From: a virus
Direction: 5' to 3' (one strand)
Length of the DNA stretch: 64,000 nt
Virus record (IMG/VR): IMGVR_UViG_3300042907_000878
Coordinates: 1-64,000 of that record
The position numbers and the translations under genes were made by a program. Of the stretch, positions 50,826 through 59,203 are shown piece by piece. The notes below the pieces were generated by a model, which saw only the letters and a list, made by a program, of their open reading frames with translations, was not told where the DNA came from and ran no database searches. The first letter of the stretch is position 1; each line of letters begins with the position of its first letter.

Positions 50826-51533
50826 TTATATAGTAATATCCATAGGAGTATCTGCAAATGACTTCTCAAAATTAGTCTTAGAATTTAACTTACGCTGATA
50901 CTTCATAAATCTGACAAAGATATTTGCAGTGTCAACAACATCATAAATGGCATTGTGGGCATTTGCTTTACTCTCTTCGGGAAACCCAAAGAACTCTCTA
51001 AGATATCCCATGTTTAATTTCTTAACTGAGTCGTTATCTTCAAACCATCCAAACAATACATCCATCATGTCTACTTTATAAATTTGATGGACTAACTTTT
51101 GCTTTCCGGTTTTTTCTTCAGATGGTCCATACATTTGACAATACCTATTTAAGATTGGCATATCGTAGTTATTGATATTAAATCCTACAGGAATTGGGGC
51201 AAAGTATGGAGACCCCTTCATATTAAACTTAGTTACAAAGTTAGAGAACTGCTGCCAAGCAACTTTAGGCCCAACAGCTTTTTCCAATTGTTCGCGGGTT
51301 TTACGTGTTACATCAAGAGCTTCTTGTTCAACAGGATCAAATCCCGCTTTAATAGCTTTTTCATCATCAAACTCAGGTCGCACTTCAATGTCAAACACTC
51401 CACCCGGCTGAAGTGTTAACTTCTTACCATGCAATACGATTGCTGATATTTGAGTTAGCTGACACTTATTAGGGTTTTTACCTGTAGTCTCAAAATCGAA
51501 CACTAAAAAATCACGATTGCTGTTTAGTGACAT
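50826..51533 (-). CDS. DnaQ-like DEDDh 3'-5' exonuclease
   Basis: In this 235-residue protein, Exo I is FLVFDFETTGKNP with D13 and E15, Exo II is NINNYDMPIL with D124, and Exo III is NAHNAIYDVVDTA with H193 and D198. The DEDDh set is complete, as in the epsilon proofreading subunit. No obvious clamp-binding motif is seen. The gene lies between the two halves of the polymerase gene, and its product should supply proofreading. Its start overlaps the upstream small gene by 23 bases. Confidence 0.9.
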   Translation of the reverse strand: MSLNSNRDFLVFDFETTGKNPNKCQLTQISAIVLHGKKLTLQPGGVFDIEVRPEFDDEKAIKAGFDPVEQEALDVTRKTREQLEKAVGPKVAWQQFSNFVTKFNMKGSPYFAPIPVGFNINNYDMPILNRYCQMYGPSEEKTGKQKLVHQIYKVDMMDVLFGWFEDNDSVKKLNMGYLREFFGFPEESKANAHNAIYDVVDTANIFVRFMKYQRKLNSKTNFEKSFADTPMDITI

Positions 51534-51744
51534 AGGTTTTTCTCAATTCTAAAAATTTATCAATAGCTTCATTTAGGTCGTAAAATATTTGTGAATACTT
51601 ATTATTATGGACTTGGTATATTCCATTCTTCTTCTCTCTGTACCAAGGAACATGATTTCTTAGATCGGATAAGCTCAAATCTTTAAAGTCAATGTCATTA
51701 CCATCCCTGATAACAGTTGCGTAGTCTAGAAATTTTTCCTTCAT
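51511..51744 (-). CDS. Small hypothetical protein between polymerase halves
   Basis: This 77-residue charged protein (MKEKFLDYATVIRDGNDIDF, then NHVPWYREKKNGIYQVHNNK) has no known motif. It begins one base after the stop of the polymerase N-terminal half and overlaps the exonuclease start. Tight packing suggests co-translation. It could be a small bridging partner of the split enzyme, which is speculation. Confidence 0.45.
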   Translation of the reverse strand: MKEKFLDYATVIRDGNDIDFKDLSLSDLRNHVPWYREKKNGIYQVHNNKYSQIFYDLNEAIDKFLELRKTYVTKQQS

Positions 51745-51745
51745 G

Positions 51746-53248
51746 TTAATCCTTCTCTGTAATCTGCATAATTTTATCTAGTAAGTTAATCCCAAGCACA
51801 TCAAATTTAGTCAAACCAACCTTATCCAAGTCATGCATTTCAAATGCGACTAATCTATGACCATTCTTATCTGTGATAAGAGGTGCGTCATTGATTAGAT
51901 CTTCATTAGAAATAATCACTCCTGCCGGATGTTTTCCTTGAGATTTATAAGTTCCTTCTATTCTTATAGCAAGAGAGAAAAGATCTGACAACTCACCAGA
52001 CAAATTGCCCTCCTTATCAATTCTACACCACTTTTCAAGTTTCTTTGGATCATTTTCAAGAGTCCATCGAATAACTGATTTGATATCCATTTCTTCCAAT
52101 TCATCTGAGATGCTAGCTTCTTGTGGTAAACTCTCAGTGATCTCATTTAACTCACTAAAAGATAAGTCCCCATAAACTCTAGCAACATCCTTGACTGCTG
52201 ATCGACCTTGCAGACGCCCGAATGTAATCATCTGGTAAACTCTTTCATTGCCATACTTATTCTTGATATAGTCAATAATTTCATCGCGGTGAACAGATGG
52301 AACATCCATATCAATATCGGGTAAAGAGATATTATCTTTAGTAAATCGGCCAGCGTTTAAAAATCTAGAGAATAGTAAATCGTATTTCAAGGGATCAATA
52401 TCAATAATCCCAAGTAAATATGACACTAAACATCCACCAGCACTTCCACGTCCCGGTCCCGGTAGCCACTCATTCTTTCTTACGAAGTTAATAATGTCTT
52501 GCACAATTAAAAAGTATCCAGACAGTTCAAATCCATGAATAACAGACAACTCGTACTTAATACGATCAGTATATTCCTTCTTCTTATCATCTTTTAAATG
52601 CATAAGTTTTGCTCGCCAACCATTTCTACATAACTGTGTTAGATAATCATTCTCAGACATATCTGCACAATCTACGCGAGGTAGTTTAGGCTTAGAAAGA
52701 ATGCTATACTGTTGTAATTCAGAGTATAGTTGTTTAGTTCCAAAGTATTGCTTTTCGCTAGGTATAATCCTATGAACTGGATGAAAGAAGTAATGATCAG
52801 ACTCGAAGAACTTTTTATATTCTCCCATATCCACATCTTTAGCTCTCTTGAGTGTAGTTTTAAAGTTAAGACATAATACCATCCTATGAAGAATTGCGTC
52901 ATTTTGTTCAGCATAATAAACCGGCATAATTGCTAGTTGATCTTCTGTATAAAATTGCAAGTCTTCTTTGTCGTATTCTATCTTTTCTTTAGATGCTAAC
53001 TTAATTAAAGCTCTATATCCTTTTAGAGATTTAGCAATATAATACCCATTATCGGCTTGCATTCCAAGAATGGGTACGATCCCAGCTTTATTCATGGCAT
53101 TGAAGAAATCAACAACACCACTAATAGTTTCAATATCTGCAATTAAGCAATGTGTATAGCCTAATTCTTTACATTTTTTAGCGGCTTCATCGGGCTTGAT
53201 GAAACCTTTCAATAATGAATAGTGTGTTGTTATTACTGGCAATATCAT
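51746..53248 (-). CDS. dnaE: DNA polymerase III alpha subunit, N-terminal half
   Basis: This 500-residue protein holds the PHP and palm domains. Residues 262-290 (WLPGPGRGSAGGCLVSYLLG) hold the nucleotide-binding GRGS loop. LPDIDMD places catalytic D311 and D313, and LTKFDVLG places D483. The chain ends 17 residues later with DKIMQITEKD. The PHP domain (1-90) has lost its metal-binding HxH: TTHYSLLKG replaces the usual HSxYSLLDG, and IADIE replaces ADHG. It therefore cannot proofread by itself. The upstream nuclease gene overlaps by four bases. Confidence 0.93.
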   Translation of the reverse strand: MILPVITTHYSLLKGFIKPDEAAKKCKELGYTHCLIADIETISGVVDFFNAMNKAGIVPILGMQADNGYYIAKSLKGYRALIKLASKEKIEYDKEDLQFYTEDQLAIMPVYYAEQNDAILHRMVLCLNFKTTLKRAKDVDMGEYKKFFESDHYFFHPVHRIIPSEKQYFGTKQLYSELQQYSILSKPKLPRVDCADMSENDYLTQLCRNGWRAKLMHLKDDKKKEYTDRIKYELSVIHGFELSGYFLIVQDIINFVRKNEWLPGPGRGSAGGCLVSYLLGIIDIDPLKYDLLFSRFLNAGRFTKDNISLPDIDMDVPSVHRDEIIDYIKNKYGNERVYQMITFGRLQGRSAVKDVARVYGDLSFSELNEITESLPQEASISDELEEMDIKSVIRWTLENDPKKLEKWCRIDKEGNLSGELSDLFSLAIRIEGTYKSQGKHPAGVIISNEDLINDAPLITDKNGHRLVAFEMHDLDKVGLTKFDVLGINLLDKIMQITEKD

Positions 53249-54276
53249 TCAACCGCTCCCGGATCTTTATATTTCCCAATTGTGAATCCCGGTTTAGAAC
53301 AATTCTTGACCGTTTCTGTCATTCCAATAGTTTTTAGCTGGTCTTCAATATGATGACACATTGTACTATCTGTTCCGGGCCAATTAGTTTTATAATAATG
53401 ACAAAGTTTTTGACATTTAAAACTGGCTCTTTCTCTAGAAATTGGTTGTGGCGTTTGATTTGATACAATTTCTTTAAATGTACTTTTTAAATACTTTATA
53501 AAGTCGGCATCATCATCTTTATCAAACGCTAGCGAAAATGGGCCACCATCTCTACAAAAGAAAATAGTCATAATGGAATGTCTATGCTTAGGATACATTT
53601 TGCCAATAGCATAGTGGTACAGCAATAGTTGGGTGTCCTTCATAAGTTTATCATAATCTTTCTTTTCTCCGGTAGCCCAATCAAGCCTTTGCCCAGTCTT
53701 CCAATCGATTACTTCTATTGTACCATCTTCCATCTCAGTTACAAGATCAATTGTTCCTTTGATCGCAAGATTTCCAGAAATTTTTTCCCCATTTGGCCCA
53801 TCAAACTCAAACTTTGCCCAATCTTCTAAGATAGGAATGTCAAAGTGGGGTTCCGTATCAATAACTTTACGGTTTCGTGGATCAAACTGACCATTGTTAT
53901 ATCCTAAAGTATCCCAAACCATTTTATAACAGAATTCATAATCTTTTTGATTAAATTCATTATGTGGTGAATTTTTTTTGTAGAAATCAAAACTTCTACC
54001 AAGTATATAATTTACAAAATCATCTGTGTGTAATTGATCATTGGTGAAAGAAAAATCACCCAAGGGATCTTGAGTGACTTTCATTGTACTTCTTTTATTG
54101 AACTGCGTCCGTTTTTTACAGATTGCTAATGTTTCAAGTACTGCGTGAGTAATTGTTCCCAAATCAGCCTTTTTCCCGGAAGGAGAATAGTGGCCTAAAA
54201 CATAAGTCATAAAATATTGCAACTGACAATATTTCCAGTTGTTCAATGAGGAACTTCGAAAATATGTAGTTATCAT
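53245..54276 (-). CDS. PD-(D/E)XK exonuclease, Cas4/RecB-like
   Basis: This 343-residue protein has motif order as in Cas4/AddB nucleases: H44 (GTITHAVLE), D177 (TIDLVTEM), E188-V-I-D191-W-K193 and Q216 (TQLLLYHYA). Four Cys are placed like an iron-sulfur clasp: C17 near the N-terminus (KYCQLQYF), and C288, C292 and C307 near the C-terminus, with spacing x3 and x14 rather than the usual x2 and x5. It overlaps the polymerase start by four bases, so a role in end resection or processing during replication and recombination is likely. Confidence 0.85.
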   Translation of the reverse strand: MITTYFRSSSLNNWKYCQLQYFMTYVLGHYSPSGKKADLGTITHAVLETLAICKKRTQFNKRSTMKVTQDPLGDFSFTNDQLHTDDFVNYILGRSFDFYKKNSPHNEFNQKDYEFCYKMVWDTLGYNNGQFDPRNRKVIDTEPHFDIPILEDWAKFEFDGPNGEKISGNLAIKGTIDLVTEMEDGTIEVIDWKTGQRLDWATGEKKDYDKLMKDTQLLLYHYAIGKMYPKHRHSIMTIFFCRDGGPFSLAFDKDDDADFIKYLKSTFKEIVSNQTPQPISRERASFKCQKLCHYYKTNWPGTDSTMCHHIEDQLKTIGMTETVKNCSKPGFTIGKYKDPGAVE

Positions 54277-55097
54277 CGGATTTTTGTGAATCTTTCTTTT
54301 TTAACTGCCGGTTCAAGATCTTGCGGAGTTCCAATTACAATTTCTTTTGGTATCCAGTTCCATTCGTATAAAATCTCAAATAATTGTTTGCAAGACTCAT
54401 GAATGGTAAGATTTGCATTGTCAATCACAGCATCGTATTCATTAAATGAGTCTAAATCGACTTCACTTGCGTGACTATCGTGCGTTTCGCCGCGAGTTAG
54501 CCTAATGACTTTTCCTCCAGCAGCTTGAATTGCCTTGACTTCGTTTTCAAATCTTGCATCTGAAATTACCGCAAGTGCCGATTCTTCATTTTTGATATCT
54601 GAAATTGTTCTATTTGTCCAGACATCGGAATATATTTTTCGACAAACATCTGTTCCAAAATATTGAAGTAACTCTCTTCCACTCATATAGCCTGTTTTAC
54701 CCTTGACTTTTGTAGGCATATCTTCCCATTTATATTGTGTTGGAGCATTCTTTTCTTCTTCAGTACCATATACAGACTCTTTTGGAACATTAAATAGCCC
54801 AACAAGAATATCTTTTAATGGTGTTGCAAAAGCGTAGTGCTTAACAAAAGGCCAAACATTGTCTATTGCCCACATTGCAAATGGTACGTCTGTACGAGTA
54901 ACATCAATAATCCCTTTTCCTCTTTTTTCTTCTCCTGTTTCATCTCGCACCAAAGTGTCAATAATTAAGTCGCCTTCATCTATAATTTCAAAACCATCAA
55001 TAATACCAAATGATTTCAAAAAGTATCCATGTAGAAAATTACACATGGTGTTTTTACCGGCTTGCTTTTTACCAGAGAATGCTAAAATCTTACTCAT
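54273..55097 (-). CDS. Deoxynucleoside monophosphate kinase
   Basis: This 274-residue enzyme of the T4 gp1 type phosphorylates dNMPs (and in T4 also a modified dCMP). The P-loop is SGKKQAGKNTMCNFLHG (residues 8-24). Further typical segments are HYAFATPLKDILVGLFNV, GRELLQYFGTDVCRKI and ALAVISDARFENEVKAIQAA. The length is close to the T4 enzyme (about 240). It overlaps the exonuclease gene by four bases. It supplies dNTP precursors. Confidence 0.9.
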   Translation of the reverse strand: MSKILAFSGKKQAGKNTMCNFLHGYFLKSFGIIDGFEIIDEGDLIIDTLVRDETGEEKRGKGIIDVTRTDVPFAMWAIDNVWPFVKHYAFATPLKDILVGLFNVPKESVYGTEEEKNAPTQYKWEDMPTKVKGKTGYMSGRELLQYFGTDVCRKIYSDVWTNRTISDIKNEESALAVISDARFENEVKAIQAAGGKVIRLTRGETHDSHASEVDLDSFNEYDAVIDNANLTIHESCKQLFEILYEWNWIPKEIVIGTPQDLEPAVKKERFTKIR

Positions 55098-56170
55098 TAA
55101 AATAATCCTTTGATTTGTGGTTTAAGTTCGTTATTTATATCTTCAATAGACATTTCTCCAATGTCTTTTTTAGATATCTTAGGTGTAAAGTAATTAAATC
55201 TTCTGTCGCCCTTTTTTATAATACCCTCTGCTGCCTTTTGTCCCGCCTCGTCATTGTCAGTTAATATAACAATATTCATTACTCCAAGCTCTTCAAGATT
55301 GATTAATTGGTCTTCGCTAAGGTCAGATCCAAATATACCTGCACAATTTTTAATGCCCGATTCGTATAATCTCCAAACATCACCTTGACCTTCAACCAAT
55401 ACAATCGTTGACGACTTTTGAATATAAGGTTTAGTAACCCATAATCCATACAAAAAGAAAGATTTTTTAAAACCTTTGCTATTGAGCCATTTTGGTTTGG
55501 TCTGTTCGTCTGTTGCTCTCCCAACACATCCAATATATTGAGAGGTTTCATTATAGACAGGAACTACTGCTCGATTGAACATTTGCCTATTAGAATTATA
55601 ACACTCTCCAACATCAAAAGCTATTAAAGTTTCTGGTAAAAATCCTCTATTTATATAGTATTTTGAAGGAATGTCAAGAGTTGATACTACTTGCTCTCTA
55701 GATATGTTTAATTCTATCTTTTCAGATTTACGAGTTAATATTTCATTAATCTTATTAATCTCATATATACTTTCGCTAATCTTTTCTTCTGGTATATCTA
55801 TGATTTTTTTATTTAAAAATGATAGTGAAAAATTAATAGCTTGGTAGAAATTAACTTCTTTACCTTCTCTTTGTGAAAGAACTCCTCTCACAAAGCCTAT
55901 CATATTTTTACCATAATCTTTTTCACATGAATGCGTCCAGCAAACCCAATTTCCTTTAGTTTTAGAGCCATCAGTAAATATACACGACCCCTCACAGTTA
56001 TCTCCTCCATGCACTGGGCATGGGAATGCTAGTCTATTGGGAAATTCTATGTATTCAATTTTTAAAGCGTTAAGTAGAGATGGTGCTTTTTCTGATAATT
56101 CGTTACATATCGAATAAATCTTCTCCCGACTCACTTTCTCGAATTTCGAAGGAGTTGTCTTGACTTGCAT
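55097..56170 (-). CDS. dnaG: DnaG-type primase
   Basis: I choose the ATG at 56170 (357 residues) because GGAG stands six bases ahead of it; earlier in-frame ATGs at 56182 and 56194 lack this, and any start here overlaps the helicase gene by about 68 bases. An N-terminal zinc domain (FPCPVHGGDNCEGSCIF, WVCWTHSCEKDYGKN) binds template, and the Toprim core has ILVEGQGDVWRLYE with its Glu and VILTDNDEAGQKAAEG with the paired Asp. The usual C-terminal helicase-binding domain is short. It makes RNA primers with the DnaB helicase encoded upstream. Confidence 0.9.
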   Translation of the reverse strand: MQVKTTPSKFEKVSREKIYSICNELSEKAPSLLNALKIEYIEFPNRLAFPCPVHGGDNCEGSCIFTDGSKTKGNWVCWTHSCEKDYGKNMIGFVRGVLSQREGKEVNFYQAINFSLSFLNKKIIDIPEEKISESIYEINKINEILTRKSEKIELNISREQVVSTLDIPSKYYINRGFLPETLIAFDVGECYNSNRQMFNRAVVPVYNETSQYIGCVGRATDEQTKPKWLNSKGFKKSFFLYGLWVTKPYIQKSSTIVLVEGQGDVWRLYESGIKNCAGIFGSDLSEDQLINLEELGVMNIVILTDNDEAGQKAAEGIIKKGDRRFNYFTPKISKKDIGEMSIEDINNELKPQIKGLF

Positions 56171-57551
56171 TTGCCGCTCCATTCTTAATTTCATCTCTAG
56201 TATACCATTCAGTAAGTTTAGCAATTGCACCATTCATTTTAACATTGATATAGTTACCATATTCAAGTCCAGATCCATGCCTAGCTTTAATAATAACAAG
56301 TTTACGATTTCCATTCTCATCACCATCATCTGCCACTTCTTCATCACTTTTCATTTGAAACTTAGCAACAGTGGATGCAAGCCACTGAAGTCTATCAGAT
56401 TGTGCGATTTCCTCTTCTCGATTAAGCTGCACAAAAGATAAACATGGTAAGTCGTATTTAATACAGAAATCATTCATCTTTGTAATCTGAAAGCCTAAAG
56501 CCTGATATTCTTGCATAGCAGCTGTTAGCCCAGCTGAACTCATCAACTTGAAATAATCGTATATGATTAAGCAGTCTTTAGTTCTACCGTTCTCATCAAA
56601 TCCAACATATTGATGGACCCATCTTTTAATAATGTTAAGGATATTATCAAATGGTTGGCCAGCAATTGATATATAGTGATACGGTATCTTTTCAATCAGC
56701 TTAGCTGCGGCAATCACCTTTTCTTTAGAGTTAAAACTCTTAGCAAAAACCCCTTTTGCAATGTCATTGATCTTAATTCCGCTAATGTTTGCTAGCATAC
56801 GGTTTCTTTGGTCTCCAAGATCCATTTCTGTATCTAAATACAGCACTGGAATATTATAAACCTCTGAAACATATTTTGCAACATTAGTAGAGATAACACT
56901 TTTACCAACCCCAGTTCTAGCACCTATTAGAGTGACCGACTTTCTTCTAAGACCACCTCCGATAGCTTCGTCAAATCTAGGAAAACCCGTAGGAATGCCA
57001 AGATAATCAGAGGGATTATTAATAAGATACTCAACATACTCATCAATGTCTTCGCCAAGAAGAACAGTCTTATTATTTTGCTCTTTATATGCAAGTGAAG
57101 TGATCTCCATGATTGGGGTTTCAACCATGCCAATAATATCTTCTACACTTTCATCGCCTGTAACTTTAGCCATAGACTTGTCACAGATAGATAATGTTTT
57201 CTTAATATCTCTAGCTAATTTAAGCTTAGTTAATTTAGCTGCAAATTTAGGAATGTTATCTTTGTTTATGGGGAAATTAAAAAGCGACCGGATGAAACTC
57301 ATCTCGGTCGATTTATTAATTAATTCATATACACCCAACTTTTGAGCTGTTGAAAATATAGAGAGATATTCAATATTCTGATTATTGTTGATAACATCCT
57401 GCAAGCATGTAAATATAACCTGATTTAATTCGTGGCTAAAGTACTCTGCTTGCAAGAAATCGAGTTCAACATAAACCTCTAGCCCGAACTGGCAGATGCC
57501 AGCGAGGACGGCACGTTCAACTGGAAGGTTCTGCAATTCGGACTGGCTCAT
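56103..57551 (-). CDS. dnaB: DnaB-type replicative helicase
   Basis: This 482-residue protein has an N-terminal helical domain (1-150), then a RecA-type motor domain. GIPTGFPRFDEAIGGGLRRK (185-204) precedes Walker A (GARTGVGKS, 210-218). Walker B is CLIIYDYFKLM (327-337). FVQLNRE (373-379) is the sensor motif of DnaB. The length matches typical DnaB (about 450-480). It unwinds the fork and partners the primase whose start lies inside its 3' end. Confidence 0.95.
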   Translation of the reverse strand: MSQSELQNLPVERAVLAGICQFGLEVYVELDFLQAEYFSHELNQVIFTCLQDVINNNQNIEYLSIFSTAQKLGVYELINKSTEMSFIRSLFNFPINKDNIPKFAAKLTKLKLARDIKKTLSICDKSMAKVTGDESVEDIIGMVETPIMEITSLAYKEQNNKTVLLGEDIDEYVEYLINNPSDYLGIPTGFPRFDEAIGGGLRRKSVTLIGARTGVGKSVISTNVAKYVSEVYNIPVLYLDTEMDLGDQRNRMLANISGIKINDIAKGVFAKSFNSKEKVIAAAKLIEKIPYHYISIAGQPFDNILNIIKRWVHQYVGFDENGRTKDCLIIYDYFKLMSSAGLTAAMQEYQALGFQITKMNDFCIKYDLPCLSFVQLNREEEIAQSDRLQWLASTVAKFQMKSDEEVADDGDENGNRKLVIIKARHGSGLEYGNYINVKMNGAIAKLTEWYTRDEIKNGAANASQDNSFEIRESESGEDLFDM

Positions 57552-57552
57552 A

Positions 57553-57933
57553 TTAATTTACTCCATAAAACTTCTTCACAAGTCGAGGCAATTTCTTATA
57601 CGCAGAAATTATTTTATCTGCCTGATCTTGTGTCAGTTGGCGATTTTCTAAGGCTAGATTCTTTTCGGAGATAAGTTGATTATTTGCTTCAAGTAATCTC
57701 TTGTTTGAGTCTAATATACTGTCAATATAAGATTGCGAGTCTGCAAGTTGCAATTCATACTCAAGAATTTGTTTATCTAACTCGTCGATTCGCACCTTTA
57801 GCTCTTCTTCTGTTGAAGTTCCAAATTGGCGATTGGCAAGTTCATATACATGAATTGTTTCAATCTGGTCAACAGCATTTTTAATAATCTCTAGTTGATT
57901 ATAAACATTTAATGGATTCTTTTCTTCACTCAT
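57553..57933 (-). CDS. Coiled-coil protein ahead of helicase
   Basis: In this 126-residue protein, residues about 40-100 form a long heptad-type helix (VRIDELDKQILEYELQLADS, then LLEANNQLISEKNLALENRQ). It ends one base before the helicase start. It could be a helicase loader or scaffold by position, but there is no AAA motif, so this is only a guess. Confidence 0.5.
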   Translation of the reverse strand: MSEEKNPLNVYNQLEIIKNAVDQIETIHVYELANRQFGTSTEEELKVRIDELDKQILEYELQLADSQSYIDSILDSNKRLLEANNQLISEKNLALENRQLTQDQADKIISAYKKLPRLVKKFYGVN

Positions 57934-57943
57934 TGTATTCTCC

Positions 57944-58171
57944 TTAAGGGTAAATTCTATAGATTGGATATGGGTAGTACACAGGTTGATATGTTTGAAC
58001 CTGTACTGGCATATAAATTACTCTAGGTACGATTATGTACTGTGGTTGTTGTACTACATACTGATATTGGACTACGATTGGTTGAGGTTGCTGAACCACA
58101 ACTGGAATTTGTGGATTAACCACAAACAATTGACCTAACGACATTGCTGCTAGTGCTACTAGTGTATTCAT
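57944..58171 (-). CDS. Exported Pro/Gln/Tyr/Val-rich small protein
   Basis: This 75-residue protein begins with a short hydrophobic segment (MNTLVALAAMSLGQLFVV) like a signal peptide, although the usual basic N-region is missing. The rest is a repeat of VVQQPQ, QYQYVVQQPQYIIVP and YQPVYYPYPIYRIYP, with no charge until the end. It is the first gene after the strong promoter at 58272-58244, and its start follows gggtgacaa. The composition recalls periplasmic or surface Pro-rich proteins. Its function, perhaps envelope-related, is unknown. Confidence 0.55.
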   Translation of the reverse strand: MNTLVALAAMSLGQLFVVNPQIPVVVQQPQPIVVQYQYVVQQPQYIIVPRVIYMPVQVQTYQPVYYPYPIYRIYP

Positions 58172-58243
58172 TTGTCACCCATTTCTCCTATGATTGTACT
58201 GCTAATTATTCTATATGATACTATACAGTAAAACGCTATGAAT

Positions 58244-58272
58244 AGTATAAAACCTATTTTGAAATATGTCAA
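58244..58272 (-). promoter_or_regulatory. Sigma70-type promoter
   Basis: On the minus strand TTGACA (58272-58267, perfect) and TATACT (58249-58244, five of six) are separated by exactly 17 bases. The -35 overlaps the stop of the dUTPase gene. It drives the leftward operon beginning with the exported peptide and continuing through helicase, primase, polymerase and transferases. It implies host RNA polymerase transcription of early/middle genes. Confidence 0.85.
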
Positions 58273-58715
58273 GACCCCGAACTCCCAAATCCATTTTCTC
58301 CGCGAGAAGTTTCATTCAAATTATCAACTGACACAGGGGTGAAATCTGGAGCTTGCTGAATAATAATCTGAGCAATTTTATCTCCGGGTGAGTAGACTTG
58401 ATAATCCTCATCATGATTTACTAACAAGACTTTTACCTCTCCACGATATGGGGAATCAATAACTCCAGCCATTGTGTCTAATCCCTTTTTTACTGCATGT
58501 CCAGATCTCGGCCAGATCAATCCTACGAAACCCCTTGGTATTGCCATAGAAATGCCCGTGGAGAAGAGTTTGCGTTGTCCCGGTGCTAATGTGACCACTT
58601 CTTTTTCATCGCAATACAGGTCAAGTCCTGCGTCAAATAGATTTGCCTTATCTGGTAGTTTTGCTGTATTTGTAAGTAATTTGACTGGCAGCTCATGACT
58701 AATAAATGTACTCAT
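58269..58715 (-). CDS. dut: dUTPase
   Basis: I use the ATG at 58715 in an ATGA overlap with the upstream stop (148 residues, the usual length); an earlier in-frame ATG at 58811 would overlap the neighbour by about 100 bases. All five dUTPase motifs are present: AGLDLYCDEK (1), PRSGHAVKKG (2), GVIDSPYRGEVKVLL (3), GDKIAQIIIQ (4) and RGENGFGSSG (5). The enzyme cleaves dUTP to dUMP, keeping uracil out of DNA and feeding dTMP synthesis. Trimeric enzyme in the cytoplasm. Confidence 0.95.
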   Translation of the reverse strand: MSTFISHELPVKLLTNTAKLPDKANLFDAGLDLYCDEKEVVTLAPGQRKLFSTGISMAIPRGFVGLIWPRSGHAVKKGLDTMAGVIDSPYRGEVKVLLVNHDEDYQVYSPGDKIAQIIIQQAPDFTPVSVDNLNETSRGENGFGSSGS

Positions 58716-59203
58716 CTGGCCTTTCCTTTCATTATGCAATCGTCGCAACGATATGCTTCTGTATACAATAGATCTTTCAATACTTTTTTTTGCTTTCCGC
58801 ATACTGTACAAGTCATTTCAACCTTATTGACTTTACGTATGATTTTTGGTTTTGCTGGTGGAGTTTTACCTTTTAGATCAGCAGCTTCTACTCCATCGTC
58901 GAGAAATTTATTACTTCTTTCCCCAACTGCTAATGCAATCTTTTTACCGTATTTAAGATCAATTGGGGCTTTATTTTCGACTCTAAATTGTTCTGTTATA
59001 TCAGAATTTCTAATTGAAGAAGAAATCTGTTTCATTAGTTCGACTTTTGGCTTTGCCGATTGTTCTACAGCAGTTAATTCTAAATCAACTTCATAGCTTG
59101 GCAAAGCCTCAAGCATATCAAGTCCCATATTGATCAATTCAACATCGTTTAATAGTTTGCCTTTGGCAATTATTTTTTTTGCCTGTTCCTTAAGATCGCT
59201 CAT
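58712..59203 (-). CDS. Zinc-ribbon protein of unknown function
   Basis: I start at the ATG at 59203 (163 residues; ATG at 59230 also possible). A helical N-terminal half (MSDLKEQAKKIIAKGKLLND) and a linker are followed by a C-terminal four-Cys ribbon (C132-x2-C135...C153-x2-C156: MTCTVCGKQKK, YRCDDCIMKG). It may bind nucleic acid. It is coupled by ATGA to the dUTPase and overlaps the upstream gene by 14 bases. Confidence 0.5.
   Translation of the reverse strand: MSDLKEQAKKIIAKGKLLNDVELINMGLDMLEALPSYEVDLELTAVEQSAKPKVELMKQISSSIRNSDITEQFRVENKAPIDLKYGKKIALAVGERSNKFLDDGVEAADLKGKTPPAKPKIIRKVNKVEMTCTVCGKQKKVLKDLLYTEAYRCDDCIMKGKAR

Noticed and set aside
51511-51760. A split intein at the junction of the polymerase halves
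   Set aside because: The N-terminal half ends within 17 residues of the catalytic Asp without intein blocks, the C-terminal half begins MVHIED with no Cys/Ser/Thr junction or His-Asn end, and two unrelated genes lie between.
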